Source: Parabacteroides sp. PF5-9
GTDB taxonomy: Bacteria > Bacteroidota > Bacteroidia > Bacteroidales > Tannerellaceae
Length of the DNA stretch: 64,000 bases
Direction of reading: 5' to 3'
Assembly: GCF_029893105.1 (NCBI RefSeq)
Contig: NZ_JARXWG010000018.1
Coordinates: 35,714 to 99,713 of the forward strand
The position numbers and the translations under genes are program-made. This document shows, one piece after another, positions 1 to 9,522 of the stretch (its first letter is position 1; each line of letters starts with the position of its first letter). The notes under the pieces were generated by a model that worked only from the letters and a program-made list of their open reading frames with translations, was not told the DNA's origin and did not search any database.

Positions 1-767
1 AAGAAGGGCGTGTTGTGAATGAAACAATCACTCGTCCGTTAAGTAGCGAATGGGATTTTCTGCATACACGGATCATCAATATTTATCCGGACGAATCCAG
101 CTGGGTGAACGATTTCAATAATGCCTATAATGAACCTTATATGCGGATGTATTTCAATCATCCCGGATATGATGATTATCCTGTTGTTGGTGTTTCGTGG
201 GAGATGGCTACCGCTTTTTGTGTCTGGCGCACGAATCTGTACAAAGAGAGTCTGACACTCTCTCCGGGGCAAACCATCGAACCGTTCCGTTTACCGACTG
301 AAGGTGAATGGGAATATGCCGCACGTGCAGGGAAAAATGAAAATAAATACCCTTGGGCGACCGATGAACTGCAAAACAGTAAGGGGTGTTTCTTAGGAAA
401 CTTCAAACCGGGTGACGGGAATTATACGGAAGACGGACATCTGATTACCTCTCGTGTCGGTTCTTTTTCCGCCAATGAATTTGGTCTGTTTGATATGGCT
501 GGTAATGTAGCCGAATGGACATCGACCTCGTATGCCGAGTCGGGCCCGAATCAGATGAGTGATATGAATCCCGAACTGCATTATGATGCGGCCAAGGAAG
601 ATCCGTATGCGATGAAGAAAAAAACCGTGCGTGGCGGTTCATGGAAAGATGTGGCGCAATTTATCCGTTCGGATATGCGTACATTTGAATATCAGAATGA
701 AACACGTTCATACATCGGTTTCCGTTGTGCCCGCACGCAGATCGGGTTTTCAAAAGGCAAAAAGTAA
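1..767 (+). CDS. porK: PorK/GldK, type IX secretion lipoprotein (C-terminal part)
   Basis: The reading frame is open from the first base, so this is the 3' part (about 255 codons) of a gene that starts outside the window. It carries a formylglycine-generating-enzyme (SUMF1-like) fold: PTEGEWEYAARAG, the DMAGNVAEW signature, then VRGGSW and the terminal GFRCAR motif. In the T9SS, PorK/GldK is an outer-membrane lipoprotein that forms a periplasmic ring with PorN; family knowledge says the FGE fold is structural here rather than enzymatic. The call rests mainly on context, because porL, porM and porN follow in the canonical order on the same strand. The gap to porL is 39 bp. Confidence 0.93.
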   Translation, partial: EGRVVNETITRPLSSEWDFLHTRIINIYPDESSWVNDFNNAYNEPYMRMYFNHPGYDDYPVVGVSWEMATAFCVWRTNLYKESLTLSPGQTIEPFRLPTEGEWEYAARAGKNENKYPWATDELQNSKGCFLGNFKPGDGNYTEDGHLITSRVGSFSANEFGLFDMAGNVAEWTSTSYAESGPNQMSDMNPELHYDAAKEDPYAMKKKTVRGGSWKDVAQFIRSDMRTFEYQNETRSYIGFRCARTQIGFSKGKK

Positions 768-806
768 AACAGAATAATCATATAAAGATAAAATAACTCA
801 ATTACA

Positions 807-1862
807 ATGGGAAAATATAGAAGATATAAGAATAGAATGGAGATGTATCTTTCCAGTGAACGGGGAAAGAGAATCCTGAATTTTATTTATAGCTGGGGCG
901 CCTCTATTGTTATTATAGGAACGATGTTTAAATTGCTTCACCTGCCTTATGCCAACTGGATTATCGGTATAGCACTGACGGTAGAGGCTTTGGTATTTTT
1001 TGTTTTCGGATTCGAAAAGCCGGGAAGTGAGTACCATTGGGAGGATGTTTTCCCGGTATTGAAATCAAAAAACCCGATGGATCGTCCTGATTTTGCCGGA
1101 CAACCGGTGTCGGCTATGATTCATTCGGAGGCGAATGACGATAATGGAGCACATTCGGAAAGAGGAACGGTTGTTGGTGGCGGACAATTGAATATCGCCG
1201 GTTCTCTGGACGTTTCGGAAGACGATACCAAAAACTTATCAGAGAGCATAAAGAAATTGAGTGGCGCAGCCGAGCAGATTTCTAAAATGGCGGAACTGAC
1301 CGAAGCGACACAGAAATACCTGGAACAGCTGTCGGGTATGTCTGAAAATATGGAACGTTTCAGTCAGGTGACCAGTTCGTTATCGGAAGTTTCTGATACG
1401 TTATTGAATTCATATAAACATATCACGGATAACTCTGACGGTATCAATCAAAATTCCCGTGGGTATGTACAACAGATGGAAGCGTTGAACCGGAATATCT
1501 CCGGACTGAATACCATTTATGAAATACAGTTAAAGAGCATCAGTTCGCAGATCGAGTCGATCGAACATATCAATGGAGGGTTGAACCGTATCCGTGAAAT
1601 GTATGACGGATCGGTGGTAGACAGTTCTGTTTTCCGGAATGAGACCGAAAAGATGACGCGTCAGTTGGCCGAACTGAATATGGTCTATACCCGTTTGTTG
1701 CAGGCCATGACCGTCAATATGCCGGGTGCTGCTCCTGCGGGACAGTTTGTTGCTCAGCAACAACCACCGCAAGGGTATCCGCAACAGGGATACCCGCAAC
1801 AAGGTTATCCGCAGCAGCCTCCTGCACAAGGGAATAATCCGTATCAACAACCGTATAAATAA
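807..1862 (+). CDS. porL: PorL/GldL, T9SS motor membrane protein
   Basis: 351 residues. Two transmembrane helices lie at about residues 25-45 and 50-69, followed by a long coiled-coil-like cytoplasmic region. In the membrane part Tyr28, Lys42, His45, Glu60 and Glu70 align with the conserved polar residues of Flavobacterium GldL, which together with GldM forms the proton-driven motor powering T9SS (family knowledge). The C-terminus is odd: from about residue 311 it is Gln/Pro-rich and contains a tandem GYPQQ repeat (about four copies, bases 1768-1818). This could vary in copy number and is probably disordered. The gene lies 19 bp before porM in the same operon. Confidence 0.95.
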   Translation: MGKYRRYKNRMEMYLSSERGKRILNFIYSWGASIVIIGTMFKLLHLPYANWIIGIALTVEALVFFVFGFEKPGSEYHWEDVFPVLKSKNPMDRPDFAGQPVSAMIHSEANDDNGAHSERGTVVGGGQLNIAGSLDVSEDDTKNLSESIKKLSGAAEQISKMAELTEATQKYLEQLSGMSENMERFSQVTSSLSEVSDTLLNSYKHITDNSDGINQNSRGYVQQMEALNRNISGLNTIYEIQLKSISSQIESIEHINGGLNRIREMYDGSVVDSSVFRNETEKMTRQLAELNMVYTRLLQAMTVNMPGAAPAGQFVAQQQPPQGYPQQGYPQQGYPQQPPAQGNNPYQQPYK

Positions 1863-1881
1863 TCCAAGTTAAAGAAGACAG

Positions 1882-3447
1882 ATGGCAATAGGTAATAATC
1901 CTAATTCTCCGCGTCAGAAGATGATCAACCTGATGTATCTGGTGTTCATCGCTATGATGGCGCTCAATGTCTCTTCCGAGGTGTTGGATGGGTTTGAATT
2001 GGTAGAAGACAGTTTACGTACTTCTATCGATAATTCTTCCCACCGCAATGAAATTGTTGCCGGTGAGTTGGATGCTTACAACAAGATCAATCCGGATAAG
2101 GTAGGGGAGTGGTATGAAAAGGGAGTTAAAGTAAAGCGTGCATCGGATGATCTTTTCAATTATGTACAGGAGTTGAAAGAACGAATCGTAAAGACTGCCG
2201 ACGGAAAAGAAGGAGATGTCAATCATATAGACCGTAAAGACGATTTGGAAGCAGCCGCTCGGGTGATGCTTGCTCCGGTGGTCGGTGAAGGGAAAAAACT
2301 GAGAGAAGCGATCGATTCGTATCGGAAGTTTATGGCGGAAATGGTTCAGGATACAGCTAAAACCCGTATTCTTGAGGCGAGTTTAAGTACTGTTCCGCCC
2401 CGGAAAGCCGGACTGAATATACGGACATGGGAAGAGGCGCTTTTTGAAAGTATGCCGGTTGCAGCGGCAGTCACAATGTTGACCAAACTACAGAGCGATA
2501 TCCGTTATGCGGAAGGTGAAGTATTAAGCAATCTGTTGAGCAGTGTCGATGTGGGTGATTACCGCGTCAATACGATAACGGCTCAAGTGATTCCCGAAAG
2601 CCAGATCGTTATGCGTGGTAGCCAATACCGGGCAAATATCGTCCTTTCGGCGGTAGACTCTACCAAACGCCCGACGATCTATGTGAATGGAGACCTGTTG
2701 CCGACAGAGAACCAGGGACTTTTTACTGTAACGACAGGAAGTACGGGAACATTCCCTATTAAAGGATATATTGAAATGCCGAATAATGACGGCAGTATTA
2801 TGCGTCGTGATTTCGAAAGTGAGTATTTTGTGACCGAACCGAGTGCTACTGTTGCGCCTACGATGATGAATGTATTGTATGCAGGTATTGATAATCCGAT
2901 TCGTATTGCCGTACCGGGTATTCCGAGTGGGAATGTGACAGCTGGTATGTCGAACGGCACGTTGACCCGTCAGGGTGATTTGTGGGTGGCTCGTCCACAG
3001 ACAGTGGGTACAGATGCTGTAGTTAGCGTGAATGCCCGTATGGCTGATGGTCGTCATGTGGAAATGGCGAAGAGTACTTTCCGGGTACGTGCGTTACCCG
3101 ATCCGATGCCCTATCTGGAGTATAAAGATGCGAATGGGAATACCCGTAAATTCAGGGGTGGTACGATTGCGAAACGTGATCTGCTTTCGACAGACGGTAT
3201 TTTGGCTGCTATTGATGATGATTTACTGAATATACAATTTACCGTTTTACGGTTTGAACTGAACTATAATGATTCATTTGGTAATGTGATGAAAGAGGTG
3301 ACTCAGGGAACCAACTTCTCACAGAAACAGAAAGATTATATCCGTGGATTATCACGAGGCAAACAGTTCTTTATTACAGGAGTTGTAGCCAAAGGCCCTG
3401 ATGGAATAGAACGTCAATTGTCTCCGATTCAGGTAGTTGTAAACTAA
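1882..3447 (+). CDS. porM: PorM/GldM, T9SS motor shaft protein
   Basis: 521 residues, about the length of P. gingivalis PorM. One N-terminal transmembrane helix (about residues 17-37) precedes a large periplasmic part, as expected for the protein that couples the PorL ring in the inner membrane to the PorK/PorN ring under the outer membrane. The N-terminus ([20 protein letters not shown]) is typical of the GldM family. It lies between porL and porN with gaps of 19 and 14 bp, so all three are almost certainly co-transcribed. No internal anomaly is visible. Confidence 0.95.
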   Translation: MAIGNNPNSPRQKMINLMYLVFIAMMALNVSSEVLDGFELVEDSLRTSIDNSSHRNEIVAGELDAYNKINPDKVGEWYEKGVKVKRASDDLFNYVQELKERIVKTADGKEGDVNHIDRKDDLEAAARVMLAPVVGEGKKLREAIDSYRKFMAEMVQDTAKTRILEASLSTVPPRKAGLNIRTWEEALFESMPVAAAVTMLTKLQSDIRYAEGEVLSNLLSSVDVGDYRVNTITAQVIPESQIVMRGSQYRANIVLSAVDSTKRPTIYVNGDLLPTENQGLFTVTTGSTGTFPIKGYIEMPNNDGSIMRRDFESEYFVTEPSATVAPTMMNVLYAGIDNPIRIAVPGIPSGNVTAGMSNGTLTRQGDLWVARPQTVGTDAVVSVNARMADGRHVEMAKSTFRVRALPDPMPYLEYKDANGNTRKFRGGTIAKRDLLSTDGILAAIDDDLLNIQFTVLRFELNYNDSFGNVMKEVTQGTNFSQKQKDYIRGLSRGKQFFITGVVAKGPDGIERQLSPIQVVVN

Positions 3448-3461
3448 GATAAATAACCTAT

Positions 3462-4544
3462 ATGAAACGTTTGTATTATATATTTGCTTTAGTAGTAGGA
3501 GTGTTGTTCGTTTCGGACGCGCTATATGCACAAGGAGAGACTCCGCAGCGACGTGGTCCTGAGGTATTGCGTGGCGGACGCGGACAGGAAAGCAAAAATA
3601 CCGGCCTACCGGATCTGACCGTTCGTGCACAAGATATGAATGAGCGCATGACACAAGAGATCGGTAATGCCCGTTGGATGCGTGTGATGTATCGGGAAGT
3701 CGATTTAACCAAAGAATCGAATGCGCCGCTTTATTATCCGACACGTCCGGTAAATGGTAATATGAACTTGTTCTCTATCATCTTTCAGTTGATGAGTGAA
3801 GGGAAAATTATAGCTTATAAGTACGAAGATGGGTATGAAGCTTTTGATGATGATCATATCGAAAGTTTCAAAGATGTGCTCGATCGGGCGTATATTTATT
3901 ATGAAGAGATTCCGGGGCGTGGTAATGCACAACCGTCTTATATCATCAATGAAAGTGATGTGCCTTCAGCTGATGTACAAGCCTATTATGTGAAAGAAGC
4001 TTGGTATTTCGATCAGAATAATTCGGTTTTTGATGTGAAGACCTTGGCGATTTGTCCGATTATGACCATTGTCGGTGATTTGGGTGAACAGCGTATGCCA
4101 TTATTCTGGTTACCGTATGAAAATATTCGTCCGTATATTACCAATACGCTTATTATGACCTCCAATATCAATAATGCGAAAACATTTACCATTGATGATT
4201 ATTTCCGTCGACGTATGTTTGACGGTGAAATTATCAAGACGGAAAACCTGATGAACAAAACTTTACGGGAGTATTATCCGGAGCCTGATTCTTTGAAACT
4301 TGCTCAGGAACGTATTGAAGAACAGTTAGTCGGGTTTGAAAAATCGCTTTGGTTGCAACCGGACACAACCTCTGTCGCAGAAGATACAAAGGCTTCGAAA
4401 AGTACCAAGCAGACTACTGTGGCTCGGCGCGGAACCAAAACAACATCTACGGAGAAAGCACCAAAAGCAACAAAGGCTCCCAAAACGAGCGCTCCTAAGG
4501 CGCAAAGTGCGGCTCCGGGCAGAAGTGTTCGTCGGACTCGGTAA
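3462..4544 (+). CDS. porN: PorN/GldN, T9SS periplasmic ring protein
   Basis: 360 residues. A signal peptide covers about residues 1-24 (ending ALYAQG). The GldN-type core extends to about residue 300. The last 54 residues (about 307-360) are low-complexity, Lys/Ala/Thr/Pro-rich and very basic, ending in RSVRRTR; they are probably disordered. In the family, PorN binds PorK and forms the ring that the PorL-PorM motor acts on. It is the last gene of the por run: the next gene is on the opposite strand 34 bp downstream. I see no strong hairpin terminator in that 34-bp convergent gap. Confidence 0.93.
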   Translation: MKRLYYIFALVVGVLFVSDALYAQGETPQRRGPEVLRGGRGQESKNTGLPDLTVRAQDMNERMTQEIGNARWMRVMYREVDLTKESNAPLYYPTRPVNGNMNLFSIIFQLMSEGKIIAYKYEDGYEAFDDDHIESFKDVLDRAYIYYEEIPGRGNAQPSYIINESDVPSADVQAYYVKEAWYFDQNNSVFDVKTLAICPIMTIVGDLGEQRMPLFWLPYENIRPYITNTLIMTSNINNAKTFTIDDYFRRRMFDGEIIKTENLMNKTLREYYPEPDSLKLAQERIEEQLVGFEKSLWLQPDTTSVAEDTKASKSTKQTTVARRGTKTTSTEKAPKATKAPKTSAPKAQSAAPGRSVRRTR

Positions 4545-4578
4545 TTAGAATAGGTGCAGGAGAAGAGCGGGTAGGAGG

Positions 4579-5028
4579 TTAAAACAATCCCTGGATTTTA
4601 TAGACAAACTCCATCCAGATCCAATAGCGGATCGCTTTTCCTGCCAGCATAGAGATCGCGACGATCCAGATGTTTGCACGTAAAAAACCTAAAGCGACGG
4701 CAATGAAGTCGCCTATTCCGGGAAGAAAAACAAAAAAAGCCATCCACGACCCTTTATGTTGTATCCAGTCTTGGACTCTTTTGACTTTTACAGGATCGAG
4801 TTTTAAATATCGTTCGATCCATTCAACCTTGCCCAGCATACCTAACCAGTAGCAGGTCATGCCGCCCAGAAAATTTCCTATCGTCGCCGAAATCATACAC
4901 GGCCAATAGGTTGCTCCGGCTAAAAGAACGCCAGTTAGTACGACCTCACTACTAAAGGGCAATACTGTCGCCGCCAGGAATGAAGCGATAAATACGCCAA
5001 TGTATCCATACTCGATTAGAAACTCCAT
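4579..5028 (-). CDS. YqaA/DedA-like (VTT-domain) membrane protein
   Basis: 149 residues and strongly hydrophobic, with four or five membrane segments. The LPFSSEVVLTG stretch near residue 24 and the late PGIGDFIAVALGFLR motif are typical of the small YqaA branch of the SNARE-associated/DedA (VTT) superfamily. Members are inner-membrane proteins linked to lipid scrambling or proton-driven transport; the substrate of this branch is not known to me. The start overlaps the end of the upstream membrane-protein gene by 13 bp, so the two are probably translationally coupled. It appears to be the last gene of a minus-strand run beginning at the rRNA methyltransferase. Confidence 0.8.
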   Translation of the reverse strand: MEFLIEYGYIGVFIASFLAATVLPFSSEVVLTGVLLAGATYWPCMISATIGNFLGGMTCYWLGMLGKVEWIERYLKLDPVKVKRVQDWIQHKGSWMAFFVFLPGIGDFIAVALGFLRANIWIVAISMLAGKAIRYWIWMEFVYKIQGLF

Positions 5029-6026
5029 AGGCGTATAATCAGAAATGAAGTTAATAACAAGACAAATAAATGGTACAGCCAGAAATTATACCGGTTACGG
5101 CTTACTGTAAAATAGTGCGCAAGCAATACACTCATGGGCATACAAGATATTTCCAGAAACTCTTCCGACGCTTGTTCATATAAGAAAAACAGACCGAATG
5201 ACCAGATGACGAATAAGGTCAGAAAAGAGAGAAACTGCCTGGTGCGTAGTGTGTCGTCATGTTCATGAGCGACAATATTCAATACGGAAGTAATTGTCAG
5301 TATTAGAATCAGAATAATACTCGCCCAATCCATCCATTCTATTCCGGTAATTGATAAAAAGCGAACTTTAAAAAGTGCGGTAAAAGGAATGGTAAAAGCG
5401 GTAAAGTCATTTTGCCAGATACACCATCCTAACACAAACCAATAGATTGTCGTCAATCCCAATAAAGAAGCCAGGAAAGTCTTTAATGTCAAAGTGCGGA
5501 ACTTGAACATACCGATCCAGCATAACGGTACGAACCACAGGAGATGAATCCATAATAAACTTCCGGCACCGATGATTAACGACCAGTTAAACGCTTTCTC
5601 TATCGCTTCGGGATTGTGGTAAGAGGTGAAGAGCAGATAGATGACAAACACCATGCAGAAAACGGCTACAGTCGTCGCTTTTAGAGGGAAAAAATCCGGA
5701 TTGGTACTGAGCAGTAAGGTATATATCAAGAAAACTAATACTGTTTTTTCCCTGATTAAAACCAATACATAATTGGCTCGATGAAGCATAAATGCTCCAC
5801 CAAGCATCAGGATAAATCCAATGAGATAAGTCATTAGTTTATCCGATAATATATGACAGATCGCATTCCATAGCGGAGGGGCGGTCACTTCGCCGTAGAC
5901 AGGAAACCCAACAGAGTTGATATATCCAATTCCCCAACAACATAAACAGGCAAACAACGTGTACAGATAGACACCTGTTCTATCTAATGAATACCGTTTG
6001 CCATAAGCTGTTGAAGAACTCCTCAT
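5016..6026 (-). CDS. polytopic membrane protein of unknown function
   Basis: 336 residues with about nine predicted membrane helices separated by short loops. I do not recognise a catalytic motif. It resembles the Bacteroidetes-specific polytopic proteins often found next to purD or cell-envelope genes (DUF6427-like), but I cannot confirm the family by eye. It lies 6 bp after purD and overlaps the downstream VTT protein by 13 bp, so it is clearly in the same transcript. A role in envelope assembly or lipid handling would be a guess from its company only. Confidence 0.75.
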   Translation of the reverse strand: MRSSSTAYGKRYSLDRTGVYLYTLFACLCCWGIGYINSVGFPVYGEVTAPPLWNAICHILSDKLMTYLIGFILMLGGAFMLHRANYVLVLIREKTVLVFLIYTLLLSTNPDFFPLKATTVAVFCMVFVIYLLFTSYHNPEAIEKAFNWSLIIGAGSLLWIHLLWFVPLCWIGMFKFRTLTLKTFLASLLGLTTIYWFVLGWCIWQNDFTAFTIPFTALFKVRFLSITGIEWMDWASIILILILTITSVLNIVAHEHDDTLRTRQFLSFLTLFVIWSFGLFFLYEQASEEFLEISCMPMSVLLAHYFTVSRNRYNFWLYHLFVLLLTSFLIIRLWSF

Positions 6027-6032
6027 GCGTTA

Positions 6033-7304
6033 TTACAGGTCAAAACCGATATCGCTACGGAAATATTTTTTATCAAACCGAATGGTCTCAGCTCCGGCAA
6101 ATGATTTAGCCAACGCTTCGTCTTTATCTTTACCGTATGAACTAACAGCGATTACGCGTCCTCCACTAGTAAGGATTTCTTCATTATCCGAGCGAGTACC
6201 AGCATGGAAAATGATATTTTCGGATGATAATTGATCTAATCCTGAGATTACTTTATTTTTTTCGTATTCTTCCGGATAGCCGCCGCTGACCAGCATCACT
6301 GTTACAGCCGCCCGTGGGTCTTCTGTCAGACTGCGTTTGTCCAAATCGCCTTTAGCTACGCCTTCCAATAGTTCAATCAGATCACTTTGAATGCGAAGCA
6401 TCACAACCTCCGTCTCCGGATCCCCCATACGACAGTTGTATTCAATAACCAACGGTTCATTTTTTACGCTTATCAGTCCGAGAAAGATAAATCCTTTATA
6501 GTCGATGTTCTCTTTTTTCAGTCCATCGATTGTCGGACGGATGATCCGTTCTTCTACTTTCGCCATAAAAGTATCGTCGGCAAAAGGAACAGGAGATACA
6601 GCCCCCATTCCGCCGGTATTCAAACCGGTATTTCCTTCTCCGATACGTTTATAGTCTTTAGCCACAGGAAGTATTTTATAGTGTGTACCGTCTGTCATGA
6701 CAAAAACAGAACATTCGATCCCATCCAGAAACTCTTCGATGACGACTGTTTTACTGGCATCGCCAAACATCCCATCGAGCATCCCTTTCAACTCTCTTTT
6801 AGCTTCGTCGAGGTGATCAATAATCAGTACCCCTTTTCCGGCGGCCAAACCATCGGCTTTCAGTACATAAGGCGCTTCCAATGTTTCCAGAAAAGCATAT
6901 CCTTCTTCCAGATTTTCTACGGAAATACTCTTATACCGGGCTGTCGGAATACGATGTCGTTGCATAAAGGCCTTCGCAAAATCTTTGCTTCCTTCCAGCA
7001 TAGCGCCTGTTTTGCTGGGACCAATGACCGGAATGTGACTCAACAGAGAATCGTTCTGGAAATAATCATAAATCCCTTTTACCAGCGGATCTTCCGGGCC
7101 GACCACCACCATCTCGATTTTATTTTCCAGGACAAACGTTTTTATTGCCGGAAAATCATCCGCTTTGATGGATACATTTGTTCCGGCTTGAGCCGTGCCG
7201 GCATTACCTGGTGCTATAAAAAGCCGGTCTGTTTTCGGACTTTGAGCCATTTTCCAGGCTAAAGCATGTTCACGTCCTCCTGATCCTAACAGTAATATGT
7301 TCAT
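6033..7304 (-). CDS. purD: phosphoribosylamine-glycine ligase (GAR synthetase)
   Basis: 423 residues, the usual length. It catalyses step 2 of purine synthesis: 5-phosphoribosylamine + glycine + ATP to GAR, in the cytosol. Visible family marks are the N-terminal [16 protein letters not shown] loop, [10 protein letters not shown], the ATP-grasp glycine-rich loop DGLAAGKGV, and [10 protein letters not shown] near residue 290, which holds metal-binding residues. It lies 31 bp downstream of the peptidase gene and 6 bp before the membrane protein. No purine-type regulatory element is visible. Confidence 0.97.
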   Translation of the reverse strand: MNILLLGSGGREHALAWKMAQSPKTDRLFIAPGNAGTAQAGTNVSIKADDFPAIKTFVLENKIEMVVVGPEDPLVKGIYDYFQNDSLLSHIPVIGPSKTGAMLEGSKDFAKAFMQRHRIPTARYKSISVENLEEGYAFLETLEAPYVLKADGLAAGKGVLIIDHLDEAKRELKGMLDGMFGDASKTVVIEEFLDGIECSVFVMTDGTHYKILPVAKDYKRIGEGNTGLNTGGMGAVSPVPFADDTFMAKVEERIIRPTIDGLKKENIDYKGFIFLGLISVKNEPLVIEYNCRMGDPETEVVMLRIQSDLIELLEGVAKGDLDKRSLTEDPRAAVTVMLVSGGYPEEYEKNKVISGLDQLSSENIIFHAGTRSDNEEILTSGGRVIAVSSYGKDKDEALAKSFAGAETIRFDKKYFRSDIGFDL

Positions 7305-7335
7305 ATGATTCTTTTATTCTAATAGATGTTTGTCT

Positions 7336-9522
7336 TTATTTTAAAAAGTCTTCGAAATAGCGTGTAATCTTCTCATGTAAATGAATGCGGTCTTTCCCCA
7401 TCATATTGTGTTGATGTCCCGGATAGACGAAATAATCGGGATATGTATTGGCATCGATACAAGCCTTTAAGAAAGTCAGGCTATGCTGCCATACTACGAC
7501 CGGGTCTACATCTCCGTGGATAAGTAATAAACGTCCTTTCAGGTTACCTGCTTTTTGTTTCAGATCAGAATTTTTATACCCTTCCGGATTGTCATCCGGA
7601 TGATCCATATACCGTTCGCCATACATGATTTCATAGAATTTCCAATCGATCACCGGCCCTCCGGCAACACCTACCTTAAATACGTCGGGATGCGAAACCA
7701 TCAGATTGGTAGTCATAAATCCGCCATAACTCCATCCATGGACACCGATGCGGTTGGCATCGACATAAGGCAACGATTTCAGGAATTTCACACCTTCCAT
7801 CTGGTCGGCCATTTCGGTAACCCCTAACTGACGGTGAATCACTTCTTCAAAGGCTTTTCCCCGGTTACTTGTCCCTCTGTTGTCCAGTACATACACCACG
7901 TATCCCAATTGAGCCATATATATTTCCCATCCGCGTGTGCCGTAATTCCATCCTCCGGTCACATTCTGGCTATGTGGTCCTCCGTATACATAGATAACGG
8001 TCGGGTATTTTTTATCTGCTTTCATGCCGACCGGTTTAAGTAATCGATAGTGCAAATCGGTTTTACCGTCTGCTGCTTTGACTGTACCGGTGGAGATTTC
8101 AGGCATATTATACCCCTCAAATGGATTTTTAGAGACAAGTAATTGCGTGATCTCTTTGCCGTCTTTCACTCTTACGATTGCAGTTTCACGCACAACCTGT
8201 GGTGCTGTATACAGATCGATGGCATAAAGTCCAGAAGGACTGACAGTCGTATTATGTACCCCTGTTTTTAAGGTATAACAAGTGCGTTTCCCACTTTTCA
8301 GATTGATTTGCCAGGCATAGGTCTCCATAGAAGTTCCGATGTTCTTCGAACTGGCCGGATGTGGCGCTGTTGCAGTGATAAAGATATGTTCTCCTTTACG
8401 ATCGAAACCTTGTACGCGCTGTACGACCCATTCTCCTGTTGTTAATTGTTTGATCAACTGCCCGGAGATATCATATAGATAAAGATGATTAAAGCCATCT
8501 CTATCGCTTTGCCAGATAAATTTTTGAGGATCATTGGGTAAAAACAAGACCGGATTACTTGCTTCGACATACGTTTTACTGGTCTCTGTGAAAAGATCAG
8601 CTTCTTTTTCTCCGGTAATGGCTGAATAACGAACCAGATGCATTTCGTTCTGATCACGATTCAATTCAGCAATATAGATGCTTTTCTCATCCGGACTCCA
8701 GGCAATATTGGTCAGGTATTTTTCCTGTGGCAATCCGGTTTTCAACCAGACTGTTTGTCCGGTGGAGATGTTGTAAACTCCGACAGTCACATGATGGCTT
8801 TTCATACCGGCCATCGGGTATTTACGTGGAACCAGTTCGGCAGTACGGGCACTTACGTTGACTAGGGGATATGTGGTCACCATTGTTTCATCCATCCGGT
8901 AAAAAGCCAATGCATTGCCTTTCGGTGACCAGTAGGTTCCTTTGCTGATCCCAAACTCATTCTGATGTACAGATTGTCCGCATACAATACCTTCATCCGA
9001 TTCGTTGGTAATAGCTGTCACTTGATTCTCCGCAGATACGATCTTCAGATTGTTCTTTTCCGTAAATGCCAAATAGCCATTTTCCGGCGAATAATCGAAA
9101 TGACTCCATTCGGCAGCCAATTGATAGTCGGCCGTGATACGTTTTTCTATGAAGTTATACTGAATCCGATGTCCTTTAATAGTAAAGGCAATCACTGGGA
9201 TCGTCTTTTGAGGCAATGTAAAGGCAGGAAACGATTTTAACTGTTCTATCCCGGCTCCGCTTAATGCACTGTTTAATTCTTCAAGGGTGAAGATCGTTTT
9301 TTCCGCTTTACCCGGTATGGCTCCATATACTTCGTTGTTTTTTACATACATGTATTCATCTCCAAACCATTGCAGTTGACGGAGTGTTTCCGGAGTAAAA
9401 TTCGTATACGTTGCTCCTCCCGGAATGAGGTCTTCCAATTTGAATTGTTTCTGTGCCATCAGATTAACCATAAATAAACAGCCTAAACAGACAACGGTTA
9501 TACGTTTAATTGTTGTAGTCAT
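7336..9522 (-). CDS. S9-family prolyl tripeptidyl peptidase (PtpA-like)
   Basis: 728 residues. A signal peptide covers about residues 1-23 (ending LMAQ), a beta-propeller follows, and the C-terminal third is an alpha/beta hydrolase. Ser598 in GWSYGGF, Asp673 and His705 form the catalytic triad; they are offset by a constant five from the P. gingivalis PtpA triad as I remember it. The N-terminus-binding region has a single acidic residue (Glu189 in HQNEFG) rather than the double-Glu motif of DPP IV, and Glu631 is present. Both fit a tripeptidyl (X-X-Pro-releasing) rather than dipeptidyl enzyme. It acts in the periplasm or outer envelope on peptides. The start overlaps the upstream methyltransferase by 17 bp. 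Confidence 0.88.
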   Translation of the reverse strand: MTTTIKRITVVCLGCLFMVNLMAQKQFKLEDLIPGGATYTNFTPETLRQLQWFGDEYMYVKNNEVYGAIPGKAEKTIFTLEELNSALSGAGIEQLKSFPAFTLPQKTIPVIAFTIKGHRIQYNFIEKRITADYQLAAEWSHFDYSPENGYLAFTEKNNLKIVSAENQVTAITNESDEGIVCGQSVHQNEFGISKGTYWSPKGNALAFYRMDETMVTTYPLVNVSARTAELVPRKYPMAGMKSHHVTVGVYNISTGQTVWLKTGLPQEKYLTNIAWSPDEKSIYIAELNRDQNEMHLVRYSAITGEKEADLFTETSKTYVEASNPVLFLPNDPQKFIWQSDRDGFNHLYLYDISGQLIKQLTTGEWVVQRVQGFDRKGEHIFITATAPHPASSKNIGTSMETYAWQINLKSGKRTCYTLKTGVHNTTVSPSGLYAIDLYTAPQVVRETAIVRVKDGKEITQLLVSKNPFEGYNMPEISTGTVKAADGKTDLHYRLLKPVGMKADKKYPTVIYVYGGPHSQNVTGGWNYGTRGWEIYMAQLGYVVYVLDNRGTSNRGKAFEEVIHRQLGVTEMADQMEGVKFLKSLPYVDANRIGVHGWSYGGFMTTNLMVSHPDVFKVGVAGGPVIDWKFYEIMYGERYMDHPDDNPEGYKNSDLKQKAGNLKGRLLLIHGDVDPVVVWQHSLTFLKACIDANTYPDYFVYPGHQHNMMGKDRIHLHEKITRYFEDFLK

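Noticed and set aside
2524..3057. 177-codon minus-strand frame inside porM
   Set aside because: It is antisense to a confidently assigned gene; its Ile/His/Arg/Thr-rich composition is the shadow of porM codon use.
6387..7262. 291-codon plus-strand frame antisense to purD
   Set aside because: purD motifs are complete on the minus strand; the antisense frame is Phe/His/Ile-rich without any motif.
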